Positions 27,247 to 36,231 of a stretch of 64,000 nt of DNA are shown here, in pieces; the first letter of the stretch is position 1, and every line of letters begins with the position of its first letter. The translations under genes and the position numbers were made by a program. Source of the stretch: Vreelandella malpeensis (GTDB taxonomy: Bacteria; Pseudomonadota; Gammaproteobacteria; Pseudomonadales; Halomonadaceae); contig NZ_WHVL01000001.1 of assembly GCF_020622355.1 (NCBI RefSeq), positions 310,001 through 374,000 of the forward strand. Direction: 5' to 3'. Below the pieces are notes generated by a model that was given only the letters and a program-made list of their open reading frames with translations, was not told the DNA's origin and did not search any database.

Positions 27247-29085
27247 ATGCCATTTTCCCGTGCCGCTTCGACGATGGCCGACTTCGTCGGCGTTTTTCGC
27301 TACAGCCGCCGTGCCCTGGCGCTGGTCTGGGACACCTCGCGCGCGATGATGCTGGGGCTGGCGCTGTGCACCCTGGTGGCAGGGGTGCTACCGGCGCTGG
27401 CCGCCTGGGTGGGGCAGCTCATCGTCGATGGCGTGGTCGGCGCCATGCAAGCTTTTGAAGAGGCCGAGGCGCCGGTGCTGGCGGTGATCCTGGCCCCGGT
27501 ACTGCAACTGGTGGCGCTGGAGGCGCTGATCATCGGACTGATCGCCCTGGCCCAGCGCGGGCTTTCCGCCCAGCAGTCCCTGCTGCGGGCGATACTGGGC
27601 CAAAGGGTGAACGTCATGATTCTCGAAAAGGCCGGCACGCTGTCGCTTTCCCAGTTCGAGGATGCAGAACTCTACGACAAGCTCACCCGTGCCCGGCGAG
27701 AAGCGTCCACTCGACCGCTTTCCCTGGTAACCAAGACCTTCGGGCTGATCCAGAGCGCGATCTCTCTTGCCAGCTTCAGCGTGCTGCTGGTGCAGTTCTC
27801 CCCTTGGGCGCTTTTGATCCTTGCCCTGGGGGCGGTACCGGTGTTCGTATCCGAGGCGAAGTTCTCCGGCGACGCCTTTCGACTGTTCAGCCGCCGCTCA
27901 CCGGAAACCCGCATGCAGAGTTACCTGGAAACCGTGCTCGCCCGGGAGGACAGTATCAAGGAGGTCAAGCTCTTCGGCCTGGAGGGGCTTTTTCTCGCCC
28001 GCTACCGGGCCATCTTCGAGCGGCTTTTCGGCGAGGACCGGCGCCTGACCCTGCGTCGGGAAGGCTGGGGGTTCGCGCTGGGACTTCTGGGCACCCTGAC
28101 CTTCTATCTGGCCTACGCCTGGGTCGTGCTCGAGGCGGTGGTAGGCTCGATCACCCTGGGCCAGATGACGATGTACCTGATGGTGTTCAAGCAGGGCCAG
28201 GCGGCGCTGTCCGCCATCCTCACTGCCATCAGCGGCATGTACGAGGACAACCTCTACCTGTCCAACCTCTACGACTACCTCGAACATCCCGCGCAGCACG
28301 AGCGCGGCGTCCTCACCCAAGGGGTATCGCCGGGGGACGGCCTGCGCTTCGAGAACGTGAGCTTCGCCTACCCTGGTGGGCGCGCGGCCTTGAGCGACAT
28401 CTCGCTTCATCTGGCGCCTGGGCGAAGCCTGGCCCTGGTGGGGGAAAACGGCTCGGGCAAGACCACCTTGATCAAGCTGTTGACCCGGCTTTATTTTCCT
28501 ACCGAAGGCCGCATCCTGCTCGACGGCAGTGACCTGCGCGACTGGGACGCCCAGACCCTGCGCCGGCGCGTGGGCGTCATCTTCCAGGATTTCGTGCGCT
28601 ATCAGCTGCCCGTGGGCGAGAACCTCGGCGTGGGCGACACTCAGGCCTTCGAGGATGTACAGCGCTGGCGCCAGGCGGCCCATTTCGGCCTGGCGGATAC
28701 CTTCATCGAGCGCATGCCCCAGGGCTACCAGACCCAGCTCGGGCGCTGGTTCAAGAACGGTCAGGAGCTATCCGGCGGCCAATGGCAGAAGATCGCGCTA
28801 TCGAGAGCCTACATGCGCGAAGACGCGGACATTCTGGTGCTCGACGAACCTACCGCGGCGATGGACGCCGCCGCCGAGGCGAATGTGTTCGCCCGCTTTC
28901 GTGCCCACGCCCGGAACAAGATGACGATTCTGATCTCGCACCGCTTCTCCACCGTGCGCAGCGCGGATCTGATTCTGGTGATCGATCGCGGGCGGATCAT
29001 CGAGCGCGGCACCCATGACAGCCTGCTGCGCGCCAACGGCCGCTACGCTCACCTCTTTCGTCTGCAGGCCGAGGGCTATCGATAA
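27247..29085 (+). CDS. ABC transporter, fused permease and ATP-binding protein
   Basis: 612 residues from the ATG at 27247. Six membrane segments in the first 330 residues are followed by an ATPase domain. Walker A GENGSGKTT is near 399, signature LSGGQ near 507, Walker B ILVLDEP near 526, and the H-loop histidine lies in LISHRFSTV. The order is that of homodimeric exporters of lipids, peptides or drugs. No ribosome binding site is convincing here; an in-frame ATG at 27274 is an alternative. It follows the GGT-like gene by 110 bases across a hairpin, so it may be a separate unit. Confidence 0.87.
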   Translation: MPFSRAASTMADFVGVFRYSRRALALVWDTSRAMMLGLALCTLVAGVLPALAAWVGQLIVDGVVGAMQAFEEAEAPVLAVILAPVLQLVALEALIIGLIALAQRGLSAQQSLLRAILGQRVNVMILEKAGTLSLSQFEDAELYDKLTRARREASTRPLSLVTKTFGLIQSAISLASFSVLLVQFSPWALLILALGAVPVFVSEAKFSGDAFRLFSRRSPETRMQSYLETVLAREDSIKEVKLFGLEGLFLARYRAIFERLFGEDRRLTLRREGWGFALGLLGTLTFYLAYAWVVLEAVVGSITLGQMTMYLMVFKQGQAALSAILTAISGMYEDNLYLSNLYDYLEHPAQHERGVLTQGVSPGDGLRFENVSFAYPGGRAALSDISLHLAPGRSLALVGENGSGKTTLIKLLTRLYFPTEGRILLDGSDLRDWDAQTLRRRVGVIFQDFVRYQLPVGENLGVGDTQAFEDVQRWRQAAHFGLADTFIERMPQGYQTQLGRWFKNGQELSGGQWQKIALSRAYMREDADILVLDEPTAAMDAAAEANVFARFRAHARNKMTILISHRFSTVRSADLILVIDRGRIIERGTHDSLLRANGRYAHLFRLQAEGYR

Positions 29086-29178
29086 AAAGTCCTTCCGCGC
29101 ACCCTTTGAGCGGTACCTGGTCAACGCGCGCGTCTATACTGGGAACCGCCTGAAGGATAAGCTTCTAGAGGAGACAGG

Positions 29179-30366
29179 ATGCCCTCCCATGCATTAGTGA
29201 TCGATGACGACATCGACATTCAGCTGTTGTGCGAAATGCTGCTGCGCCGCCACGGCTACGAGGTCGAGACCGCCGGCAGCCTGGGTCAGCTGGCACGCCA
29301 CCCATCGCTTCTCGAGGCGGACCTGATCCTGCTCGACCTGGGGCTTGGCGAATTCACAGGGCTCGACATTCTCGACTACCTGCACGACTTGCGGCTCAAC
29401 ACGGCGATCCTGCTCATCAGCAGCTGCTCGCAAGAGCAGGCCACGCACGCGCTGGCGGTGGGCCGCGCGAAGGGACTGCGCATGCTCGGTTTTCTGCCCA
29501 AGGCGGACATGCTCACCGGACTTGCGGGTTTTCTCACCCCGCTCGATATCGCGCCTCAGATGCCAACCCCGGCGGAGCTTGCCACGGCCATCGAAAGCGA
29601 TGAGCTGCTGCTGGTCTACCAGCCCAAGCAGGCGCTGGAGGGCGGCCACATCGTCGGCGTCGAAGCGCTGGTGCGCTGGAAGCACCCGACCCACGGCACT
29701 CTGCCCCCCAATAGCTTCATTCCCATGGCGGAGCAGCACGACATGATGGTGCCACTGACCTGGCGCGTGCTGGAGCTGGCGCTCGCCCAGCAGGCGCGCT
29801 GGCACGCCCGAGGCTGGCCGCTCGGCATCGCCGTCAACGTCGATGCGGACTTCATCAAGTCGGAAGGAGTGCTCGAGGCCTTCGATCGTCTGACCGAGCA
29901 CCACGGCATCGACAACCGCTTGCTGACCCTCGAGCTCACGGAGTCGGTGGGCATCGACTGCCTGGGCTATGCGCGACACATTCTGGAGGCGCTACGCGAG
30001 CGCGGTTGCCAACTGTCGCTGGACGACTTCGGTACCGGCTACTCCTCGCTGGTCCAGCTCTACCGCCTTCCGTTCAGCGAACTGAAGGTGGATCGCAGCT
30101 TCGTCTCGTCGATGGAGCATGATGATGCCGCCCAAGCGATCGCGCTGTCGATCATCGACCTGGGCAAGCGCATGGGCCTTTGCGTGGTGGCAGAGGGGAT
30201 CGAGACCGCGGCCCAGCGCGACCTGCTCGCCGAGGCGGGATGCGGCGTCGGCCAGGGCTATTTCATCGCACGCCCGATGGAGGCGGCCGCGCTCGCCGGC
30301 TGGCTCGAACATCGCCAGAGCCCGACTCAACCGGCGACGAGCCCCTCGTCGGTCAAGGCCGTGTGA
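29179..30366 (+). CDS. Response regulator with EAL c-di-GMP phosphodiesterase domain
   Basis: 395 residues. Receiver domain at 1-120 with phosphoacceptor Asp53 (LILLDLGLG) and acidic residues DDD near 9-11. EAL domain at about 135-380 with the catalytic motifs intact: EALVRW, LTLELTES, SLDDFGTGYSSL and LKVDRSFV. It should hydrolyse c-di-GMP to pGpG under control of phosphorylation. GAGGAGACAGG precedes the ATG. It converges on the hybrid kinase gene with a 40-base overlap of the 3' ends. The kinase is the likely phosphate donor, through its HPt domain; that is inference. Confidence 0.92.
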   Translation: MPSHALVIDDDIDIQLLCEMLLRRHGYEVETAGSLGQLARHPSLLEADLILLDLGLGEFTGLDILDYLHDLRLNTAILLISSCSQEQATHALAVGRAKGLRMLGFLPKADMLTGLAGFLTPLDIAPQMPTPAELATAIESDELLLVYQPKQALEGGHIVGVEALVRWKHPTHGTLPPNSFIPMAEQHDMMVPLTWRVLELALAQQARWHARGWPLGIAVNVDADFIKSEGVLEAFDRLTEHHGIDNRLLTLELTESVGIDCLGYARHILEALRERGCQLSLDDFGTGYSSLVQLYRLPFSELKVDRSFVSSMEHDDAAQAIALSIIDLGKRMGLCVVAEGIETAAQRDLLAEAGCGVGQGYFIARPMEAAALAGWLEHRQSPTQPATSPSSVKAV

Positions 30367-32504
30367 GTCGCGCGCGCCAGGGCTTCCAGCTGGACCAGTG
30401 CCTCTTCGAGCGCCGCGATGCTTGCCGAGGGCGCGTTCCGCTCGGCCCGAGCGGCCCAGGTGGCGATGGCCGTACAGCCAAGCGACGCTGCTGCTCCCTT
30501 CAACGCATGCGCTTCCTGGGCGAAGGCATCGCGCCGAGACTGCGCCAGATGTGCCGACAGCCGTGCGCGGCGCTCGGGAAGACGGCGTAGAAAGGTCGTC
30601 AGCAGCGTGTCCAGCGCCTGCGCGTCGAAGGTCTCCTTGAGCTCGGCGCAGAGCGTCCGCTCCAGAAGCGAATCCTGCGGCGAGTTGGCGACGGGCGGGA
30701 CGCGCGACGGCTCGGGAACATAGGCCGGAGTCAGGGCCGTCAGGTAACGGCAAAGCACGAGATGGAGTTCGCGCCGCGTAAAGGGTTTGTGGAGGATGTC
30801 ATCCATGCCGCTTTGCCGGCAGCGCTCCCGATCCTCGGGCATGACGTTGGCGGTCATCGCGACGATGGGCAGCGGCCTTTGCTGCCGCTGCCGCTCGAAG
30901 CGCCGCCAGCGCCGCGTCGCCTCCAGGCCGTCGAGCACCGGCATCTGCACGTCCATCAGCACCAGATCGACCTCGTCGGCATGCTCCTTCAGGTACCCAA
31001 GCGCCGTTTCGCCGTCATCGACCAGGCTCGCGCGCAGCCCCAGACGCTCGAGCAGCCCCCGGGCGACGGTCTGGTTCACGGCGTTGTCCTCGACCACCAG
31101 GACATGGCGGCCGGCAGCCAGTGACGGCTGGCCGGGTCGCTCGAGCCCCGCGCCGGACGATCTGGCCTCCGGCAGCGGCAAGGTCAGCCAGAAACGGCTA
31201 CCCACCCCACCGATGCTGGTGACACCGATCTTGCCGCCCATCGACTCGACCAAGCGCTTGCAGATCGCAAGCCCCAGTCCAGTCCCTTGGTGGCGTCGGG
31301 CGATGGAACCATCCACCTGGGAGAACGGCGCAAACAGGCGCGCCTGATCCGGTGTAGCGATTCCGCAGCCGGTATCACGCACCTCCCAGCGAACGTGCCC
31401 GTGCTCGTCCACGTCGGCGCTGCAGCGCACGCTGCCCTCATGGGTGAACTTGAAGGCGTTGTCGATCAGGTTCGTCAGCACTTGGCGGATGCGCGCGGCG
31501 TCACCGTTCACGTAGCGGGGAAGATCGTCGTCGCGCTCGTGGCTGAAGGAGACCCGGGAAGCGATGCGCTGCAGCGTGTAGGGCGCATATAGTTCGTCGA
31601 GCAGCCGGTGCAGGTCGAAGTCGCGGGCGTCGAGCTCCAGGCGGCCGGACTCGATCTTGGCGTGATCCAGAATGTCGTTGAGGGTTCCGCGCAGGCTCGC
31701 GGCACTCCCCTCGAGCGCCTTCAGGTAGCGCTGGGCGGCATCGCTTTTCACCTCTTCGCGCAATAGATCCGCCATGCCGACGATGCCGTTGAGGGGCGTG
31801 CGCACTTCGTGGCTGACGATGGCCATGAACTCTGACTTGGCGCGACTGGCCGTCTGGGCCGCCCGCGCCTTGCCGAGCTGGGCACGGTTCTCGAGCACCA
31901 GCGAGCGCACCAGCAGCCCGCCAGTACCCATCAGCAGCAAGATCAGCGCCAACACCAGGCCATAGAGCTCGATCAAACTTTGCCGCTCGTTGGTGCGGGT
32001 GTGCGCCACGCTTGCATTGGTCTCGACCAGAATGGAGGAGGTGATCGCCTGGAGTTCGGCGGCCTGCAGCGAGAGGCGCTCGATCAGTTCAGCCGTCAAC
32101 CCGCCGGGCCCTGGAAAGCGCTCGTCCATCGACGCTTCGAGGCGCTCCACTCCCGCCGTCGAGGCCGCGACCAGCGGGCGCAGGCGCTCGATTCTGGCCA
32201 CGGCGGCGCCCAGGTCACCCTGCGTGAACAGGCGTTGACGGCTGAAGAGAATTTCCAGATGCAGCTGCAACTCGTCCAGCGAGCGCGACATCGGCGACTC
32301 GGCGAGCTCGAGGCGCAATTCGCGCACCTCGCGGTCGAACTGGTAGGCGGACCACAGCATGTTCTCCAGCAGGCGATTCTCGAGCGCCTGCTGGCGATAG
32401 TAGATCACCCCGCCGGTGGCCAGCGTCGAGAAGAACAGCACCAGCGCCAGAAGCGTGGCAATGCCGACGCCGCGCGGCAGGAGACGCTTCCAGGCTAGTC
32501 GCAC
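30327..32504 (-). CDS. Hybrid sensor histidine kinase with receiver and HPt domains
   Basis: 725 residues. Membrane segments at about 14-35 and 180-200 enclose a periplasmic helical region. HisKA has the phospho-His in SHEVRTPLNG near 233. The ATPase domain shows the N box (LTNLIDNAFKF), DTGCGI and GTGLGLAICKRL. A receiver domain follows at about 485-605 with the acceptor in VLMDVQMPVLDG. The HPt domain near 640-720 has its His in AHALKGAAASLG. The His-Asp-His relay is therefore complete except for the final receiver, which the convergent REC-EAL gene could supply. The small periplasmic protein gene lies 22 bases upstream. Confidence 0.92.
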   Translation of the reverse strand: MRLAWKRLLPRGVGIATLLALVLFFSTLATGGVIYYRQQALENRLLENMLWSAYQFDREVRELRLELAESPMSRSLDELQLHLEILFSRQRLFTQGDLGAAVARIERLRPLVAASTAGVERLEASMDERFPGPGGLTAELIERLSLQAAELQAITSSILVETNASVAHTRTNERQSLIELYGLVLALILLLMGTGGLLVRSLVLENRAQLGKARAAQTASRAKSEFMAIVSHEVRTPLNGIVGMADLLREEVKSDAAQRYLKALEGSAASLRGTLNDILDHAKIESGRLELDARDFDLHRLLDELYAPYTLQRIASRVSFSHERDDDLPRYVNGDAARIRQVLTNLIDNAFKFTHEGSVRCSADVDEHGHVRWEVRDTGCGIATPDQARLFAPFSQVDGSIARRHQGTGLGLAICKRLVESMGGKIGVTSIGGVGSRFWLTLPLPEARSSGAGLERPGQPSLAAGRHVLVVEDNAVNQTVARGLLERLGLRASLVDDGETALGYLKEHADEVDLVLMDVQMPVLDGLEATRRWRRFERQRQQRPLPIVAMTANVMPEDRERCRQSGMDDILHKPFTRRELHLVLCRYLTALTPAYVPEPSRVPPVANSPQDSLLERTLCAELKETFDAQALDTLLTTFLRRLPERRARLSAHLAQSRRDAFAQEAHALKGAAASLGCTAIATWAARAERNAPSASIAALEEALVQLEALARATHTALTDEGLVAG

Positions 32505-32526
32505 CGCGCTCGGCCTCGCGACAGGA

Positions 32527-33030
32527 TCACTCGATCTCGATGCGGTTGACCTGCCACACCGAGCGCGAGAGCGTCACTTCGTTCATCAGCGACGACGCCT
32601 GATCGAAGGGGTAGATGACAAACAGCGGCCCTTGGTCGCGCACCTGCAGCGGCTGACCATTGGCGCTCATGGCGAGGATGACGTCGTACTTGTAGAAATC
32701 GCGCACCGGCACCGTGGCCGAATAGTCGTTCAGCGCCGAGATACGCAGCTCGCGCCCTTCGCTGCCCACCGCGTCGAGCAGGGTGCGACCGAGCGGGCCG
32801 ACGAAACTCACCGCGCCGTCGTGCCAGGGCGTGTGGGTCACCGTCTCGTGCTGGGGCAGCGCCTCCAGCATGGCGCGATCGAACTGCGCGTGATCGCCGG
32901 CATTGGTATTCTCGAGCTCGCCGGACACGGTCAGAATGACCGGTCCTTGGGGCAACTCGAGCGTCTCGGCGTACAGCGAAGGTAGCGAAAAAGCCGCCAG
33001 GAGGGCGATGAGGTAGCGCATGACCGACAA
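32527..33030 (-). CDS. Small periplasmic protein with molybdopterin-oxidoreductase-like fold
   Basis: 167 residues with a signal peptide (1-21, ending SLYA). The rest resembles the small stand-alone version of the sulfite-oxidase-type molybdopterin-binding domain (TLLDAVGSEGRELRISALNDYSATVP, then YPFDQA). It contains no cysteine, so it cannot ligate molybdenum in the usual way and is unlikely to be an enzyme. It sits 22 bases before the hybrid kinase and is probably cotranscribed with it, suggesting a periplasmic ligand-binding partner of the kinase. That role is inference. Confidence 0.75.
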   Translation of the reverse strand: MSVMRYLIALLAAFSLPSLYAETLELPQGPVILTVSGELENTNAGDHAQFDRAMLEALPQHETVTHTPWHDGAVSFVGPLGRTLLDAVGSEGRELRISALNDYSATVPVRDFYKYDVILAMSANGQPLQVRDQGPLFVIYPFDQASSLMNEVTLSRSVWQVNRIEIE

Positions 33031-33160
33031 ACTCCTGCCAATTTATCTTTAGGAAAGACGATTATATAGCAGGAGAATGTACAGGCCTATTGGCTCGAAC
33101 GCTCTGGTGGGAACTTCATGAAGGCGCCCCGCAGACGCCTTGCAGGCCAGTCTGACTGAC

Positions 33161-33973
33161 TCACTCGTCCCACTTCGGCGCCATCTGCGGATTGGCGATG
33201 CGCTCGCCGCGGTCCAGCGCTTCGATGTCGCGCATGTCGGCCTCGCTGAGCGTGATATCGAAGGCCTCAAGGTTGCTCTTGATGTTGCGCGCTTTAGTGG
33301 AGGACGGAATGGTGACGAGCCCGCGCGCCTTGATCCAGGCCAGGGTGATCTCGGCCGGCGTCACGCCGTGGCTGTCGGCGATCCGCTTGAGAACCGGGTC
33401 CTCCATCACCTTGCCCACCGCCAGCGGCATGTAAGCGGTAATCTCGATGCCCAGATCCTGGCAGTGCTGCACCAGACGGCGGTTCTGAAGGAACGGATGC
33501 ACCTCGATCTGGTTGGTGAGAATCTCGCCCTTGCCGAGGATACCGACCGCCTCGTCGATCTGGGCGATAGTGAAGTTGGAAACGCCGATATGACGCGCCT
33601 TGCCTTCGGCCTTCATTTCCTTGAGCGCGGTGAGATAGTCGCGCATCGGCACTTCGTCATTCGGTGACGGCCAGTGGATCAGCAGCAGATCCACGTAGTC
33701 GGTCTTGAGGCGGGCCAGCGACTCGTCCACGCTCTTCTTGACATCGCTCGGTGCCAGACGATCAAACCACACCTTGGTCGTCAGGAAGATATCGCTGCGG
33801 GGAACGCTGCTGTCACGCAACGCCTCACCGACGGTTTCCTCGTTGGCGTAGAACTGGGCGGTGTCGACATGCCGATAGCCCGCCTCGAGCGCGGCATGAA
33901 TGGCCTGCTTGAGAGTGTCGCCTTCCAGGCGGTAAGTGCCGAGACCGGGGTTGGGCAGAGTGCTTGCGGCCAT
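33161..33973 (-). CDS. dkgB: Aldo/keto reductase, 2,5-diketo-D-gluconate reductase B type
   Basis: 270 residues. The AKR catalytic tetrad is complete: Asp37, Tyr42, Lys67 and His100 (HVDTAQFYANE, FLTTKVWF, LLLIHWPSPNDE). The SPNDEV segment and the C-terminal end APKWDE resemble E. coli DkgB closely. It reduces 2,5-diketogluconate and various aldehydes such as methylglyoxal with NADPH. GGAGG lies about eight bases before the ATG. It is divergent from an MFS gene. Confidence 0.92.
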   Translation of the reverse strand: MAASTLPNPGLGTYRLEGDTLKQAIHAALEAGYRHVDTAQFYANEETVGEALRDSSVPRSDIFLTTKVWFDRLAPSDVKKSVDESLARLKTDYVDLLLIHWPSPNDEVPMRDYLTALKEMKAEGKARHIGVSNFTIAQIDEAVGILGKGEILTNQIEVHPFLQNRRLVQHCQDLGIEITAYMPLAVGKVMEDPVLKRIADSHGVTPAEITLAWIKARGLVTIPSSTKARNIKSNLEAFDITLSEADMRDIEALDRGERIANPQMAPKWDE

Positions 33974-34131
33974 GGTTCGTCCTCCTTGTCCAGTGCGGCA
34001 CGTGGTGTGCCATCAACGTCAAATGGATATGGGGCGGCCCACCGAGACTTCAACCCTTGCTTATTCATCTAAGGCGCGTGATGTGCCGCTGGGGTAGACT
34101 GACCCCTTCGCCTGCTAACGACAAGCCTGCC

Positions 34132-35370
34132 ATGCTCCCACTCGACGACGCCCCCCTGCCCCTTCATCGTCAGCCCGGTTTTCTGAGTTTTCTGCTGTCG
34201 CGATTGTTCGCTGTCTTCGCCATGCAGATTCAGGCGATCGTGGTGGCCTGGCAGGTGTACGCCATCACCCGCGATGCGATGTCGCTGGCCTACGTCGGCC
34301 TTGCTCAGTTCATCCCCATGGTGCTTCTGCTGCTGCCGGCGGGCGACGTGGTGGACCGCTTTCCCCGCAAGCGCATCCTGCAGCTCAGTTGGGCGGCCCA
34401 AGGACTATGCAGTGCGCTGCTGCTGGTGATCACCCAGACGAACCCGCAAAGCATCGTGCCGATCTATCTGGTGCTGGCACTGTTCGGCTGCGCCCGGGCG
34501 TTCACAGGGCCCACCCTGCAGAGCATGCTGCCCAACCTGGTGCCACGCTCGCAGCTGGCTCAGGCCATCGCGCTCAACAGCTCGATCATGAAGGTGGCCG
34601 TGATCAGCGGGCCGCTGCTGGGTGGGGTGCTCTTCGCCCTCGGTGGAGGGCGACTGGCCTACGCGGTGTGCCTGGGCTGCTTCGTCGCGGCGCTGACCCT
34701 GCTGATACTGGTACCCGTGCGCTACGTGGAAAAGGTGGCGGCGCTCGAGAGCACTGCCTGGCAGCGCTTCTCGGCCGGCATTGCCTACATTCGCCATCAG
34801 CCGATCATTCTGGGCGCGATCTCGCTGGATCTGTTCGCGGTGCTGCTTGGAGGCGTGGTGGCGCTTCTGCCCATCTACGCCCAGGAGGTGCTGCAGGTCG
34901 GCTCCCAGGGGCTCGGGGCACTGCGCAGCGCGATCGCCGTGGGGGCGCTGCTGATGGGGCTCTATCTGGGCGTGAAGGGTATTACCCGCCGGGCAGGTCA
35001 CGTGATGTTCGCTGCGGTGGCGGTGTTCGGGCTGGCGAACCTGGTGTTCGCCTTCTCGACGCTGTTCTGGGTCTCGATGCTCGCCATGCTGGTGGCGGGT
35101 GCGGCGGACATGGTCAGCGTCTACGTGCGCACGACGTTGATCCAGCTGGCCACGCCCGACGCCATGCGCGGGCGGGTGAACGCAGTCAACATGCTGTTCA
35201 TAGGCTCGAGCAACGAGCTTGGCGAGTTTCGCGCCGGCAGCATGGCCTCGGCCTTCGGGGTGGTACCCGCCGCGCTGATCGGCGGCGTAGGCACGCTCGC
35301 CGTGGTCGGCGCCTGGATGAAACTCTTCCCGACGCTACGCCAAGTCGACCGTTTCGACGATGCCCGCTGA
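34132..35370 (+). CDS. MFS exporter, EntS/DHA3-like
   Basis: 412 residues and about eleven to twelve membrane segments. The MFS motif A-like loop GDVVDRFPRKRIL is near 67-79, and the C-terminal half holds VRTTLIQLATPDAMRGRVNAVN, which is typical for the EntS/DHA3 group that exports siderophores or drugs. The ATG at 34132 was chosen to begin just before the first membrane segment; no clear ribosome binding site was found. Its 3' end overlaps the convergent cobA gene by 36 bases. No siderophore biosynthesis gene is near, so the substrate is open. Confidence 0.83.
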   Translation: MLPLDDAPLPLHRQPGFLSFLLSRLFAVFAMQIQAIVVAWQVYAITRDAMSLAYVGLAQFIPMVLLLLPAGDVVDRFPRKRILQLSWAAQGLCSALLLVITQTNPQSIVPIYLVLALFGCARAFTGPTLQSMLPNLVPRSQLAQAIALNSSIMKVAVISGPLLGGVLFALGGGRLAYAVCLGCFVAALTLLILVPVRYVEKVAALESTAWQRFSAGIAYIRHQPIILGAISLDLFAVLLGGVVALLPIYAQEVLQVGSQGLGALRSAIAVGALLMGLYLGVKGITRRAGHVMFAAVAVFGLANLVFAFSTLFWVSMLAMLVAGAADMVSVYVRTTLIQLATPDAMRGRVNAVNMLFIGSSNELGEFRAGSMASAFGVVPAALIGGVGTLAVVGAWMKLFPTLRQVDRFDDAR

Positions 35371-36231
35371 GTGCGCTGCGGGGCTTCGCTCTACCATCCG
35401 CACCACGCTGCCCACCACGATCAGACACGGCGACGGCAGCGGGTGGGCAGCGAGCATCGCAGGCATGCTTTCGAGCGTGCCGAGAAGCGACTGCTGCCGG
35501 GCTTGACTGGCGTTGGCGACCAGCATGATCGGCCAGTTGTCCGGCAGCCCCGCCTGGCGCAGGCTCTGGCAGATCGCCTCGACCTTCGATAACCCCATGT
35601 AGAACACCAGGGTTTCATCCTTGCGGGCAAGGGCCGACCAGTCCGGCGCACCGCCTTCACGGCAGAGCTGCGCGGTGATGAAGCGAAGCTGCTGGGCGTG
35701 GCCGCGATCGGTCAGTGGAATGCCCATGCCCGCCGCCGCCGCCGAGGCGGCGGTAATACCCGGCACGATGCACGCCCGGATGTTGGCCTCGCCAAGCGCC
35801 GCGAGCTCCTCTCCCATGCGCCCGAACACCCCCGGGTCGCCGCCTTTGAGACGCACCACCGACTTGCCCGCCCGGGCGAGCGCGACCATGCGCGCGCCGA
35901 TCTCGGCCTGGGGCACGCTGTGGTGGCCGCGGCTCTTGCCCACGTAGTAGCGCTCGGCGCCAGGGTGGATCAAGGCCAGCACGTCGTCGTCCACCAGTCG
36001 GTCGTAAACTACCGCGTCTGCCTGCATCAAGAGTCTGGCAGCCTTGAGGGTAAGAAGCTCGACATCGCCGCTGCCGGCGCCGACCAGATACACCGTGCCC
36101 TTCTCGCACTCGCCGCGCATCGTCAGGCACAGCCGCTCCTTCGCGGGCGTGACCGAGGCCCAAAGGTGGCGGCCAACGCGCGCGAGCGCTTCAGGCCAAT
36201 TGTGTCGCAGGTGCTTGTTCAGAACGCGCAC
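35335..36231 (-). CDS. cobA: Uroporphyrinogen-III C-methyltransferase
   Basis: 298 residues from a GTG at 36231 preceded by AGGAG at good distance; this start lies inside the end of nasA (41-base overlap). A start at an ATG at 36120 would give a core-only protein of 261 residues. The SUMT core is clear: VYLVGAGSGDVELLTLKAAR, then VVRLKGGDPGVFGR, and VPGITAASAAAAGMGIPLTDRG. It adds two methyl groups to uroporphyrinogen III to make precorrin-2, the route to the siroheme of NirB. Its place directly behind nasA explains the need. No CysG-type dehydrogenase/ferrochelatase domain is present. Confidence 0.9.
   Translation of the reverse strand: MRVLNKHLRHNWPEALARVGRHLWASVTPAKERLCLTMRGECEKGTVYLVGAGSGDVELLTLKAARLLMQADAVVYDRLVDDDVLALIHPGAERYYVGKSRGHHSVPQAEIGARMVALARAGKSVVRLKGGDPGVFGRMGEELAALGEANIRACIVPGITAASAAAAGMGIPLTDRGHAQQLRFITAQLCREGGAPDWSALARKDETLVFYMGLSKVEAICQSLRQAGLPDNWPIMLVANASQARQQSLLGTLESMPAMLAAHPLPSPCLIVVGSVVRMVERSPAAHSAGIVETVDLA

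Noticed and set aside
33049..33160. Possible terminator or small gene between dkgB and the small periplasmic protein gene
   Set aside because: Only a short GGCG/CGCC pairing without T-run; the reading frame there has no support.
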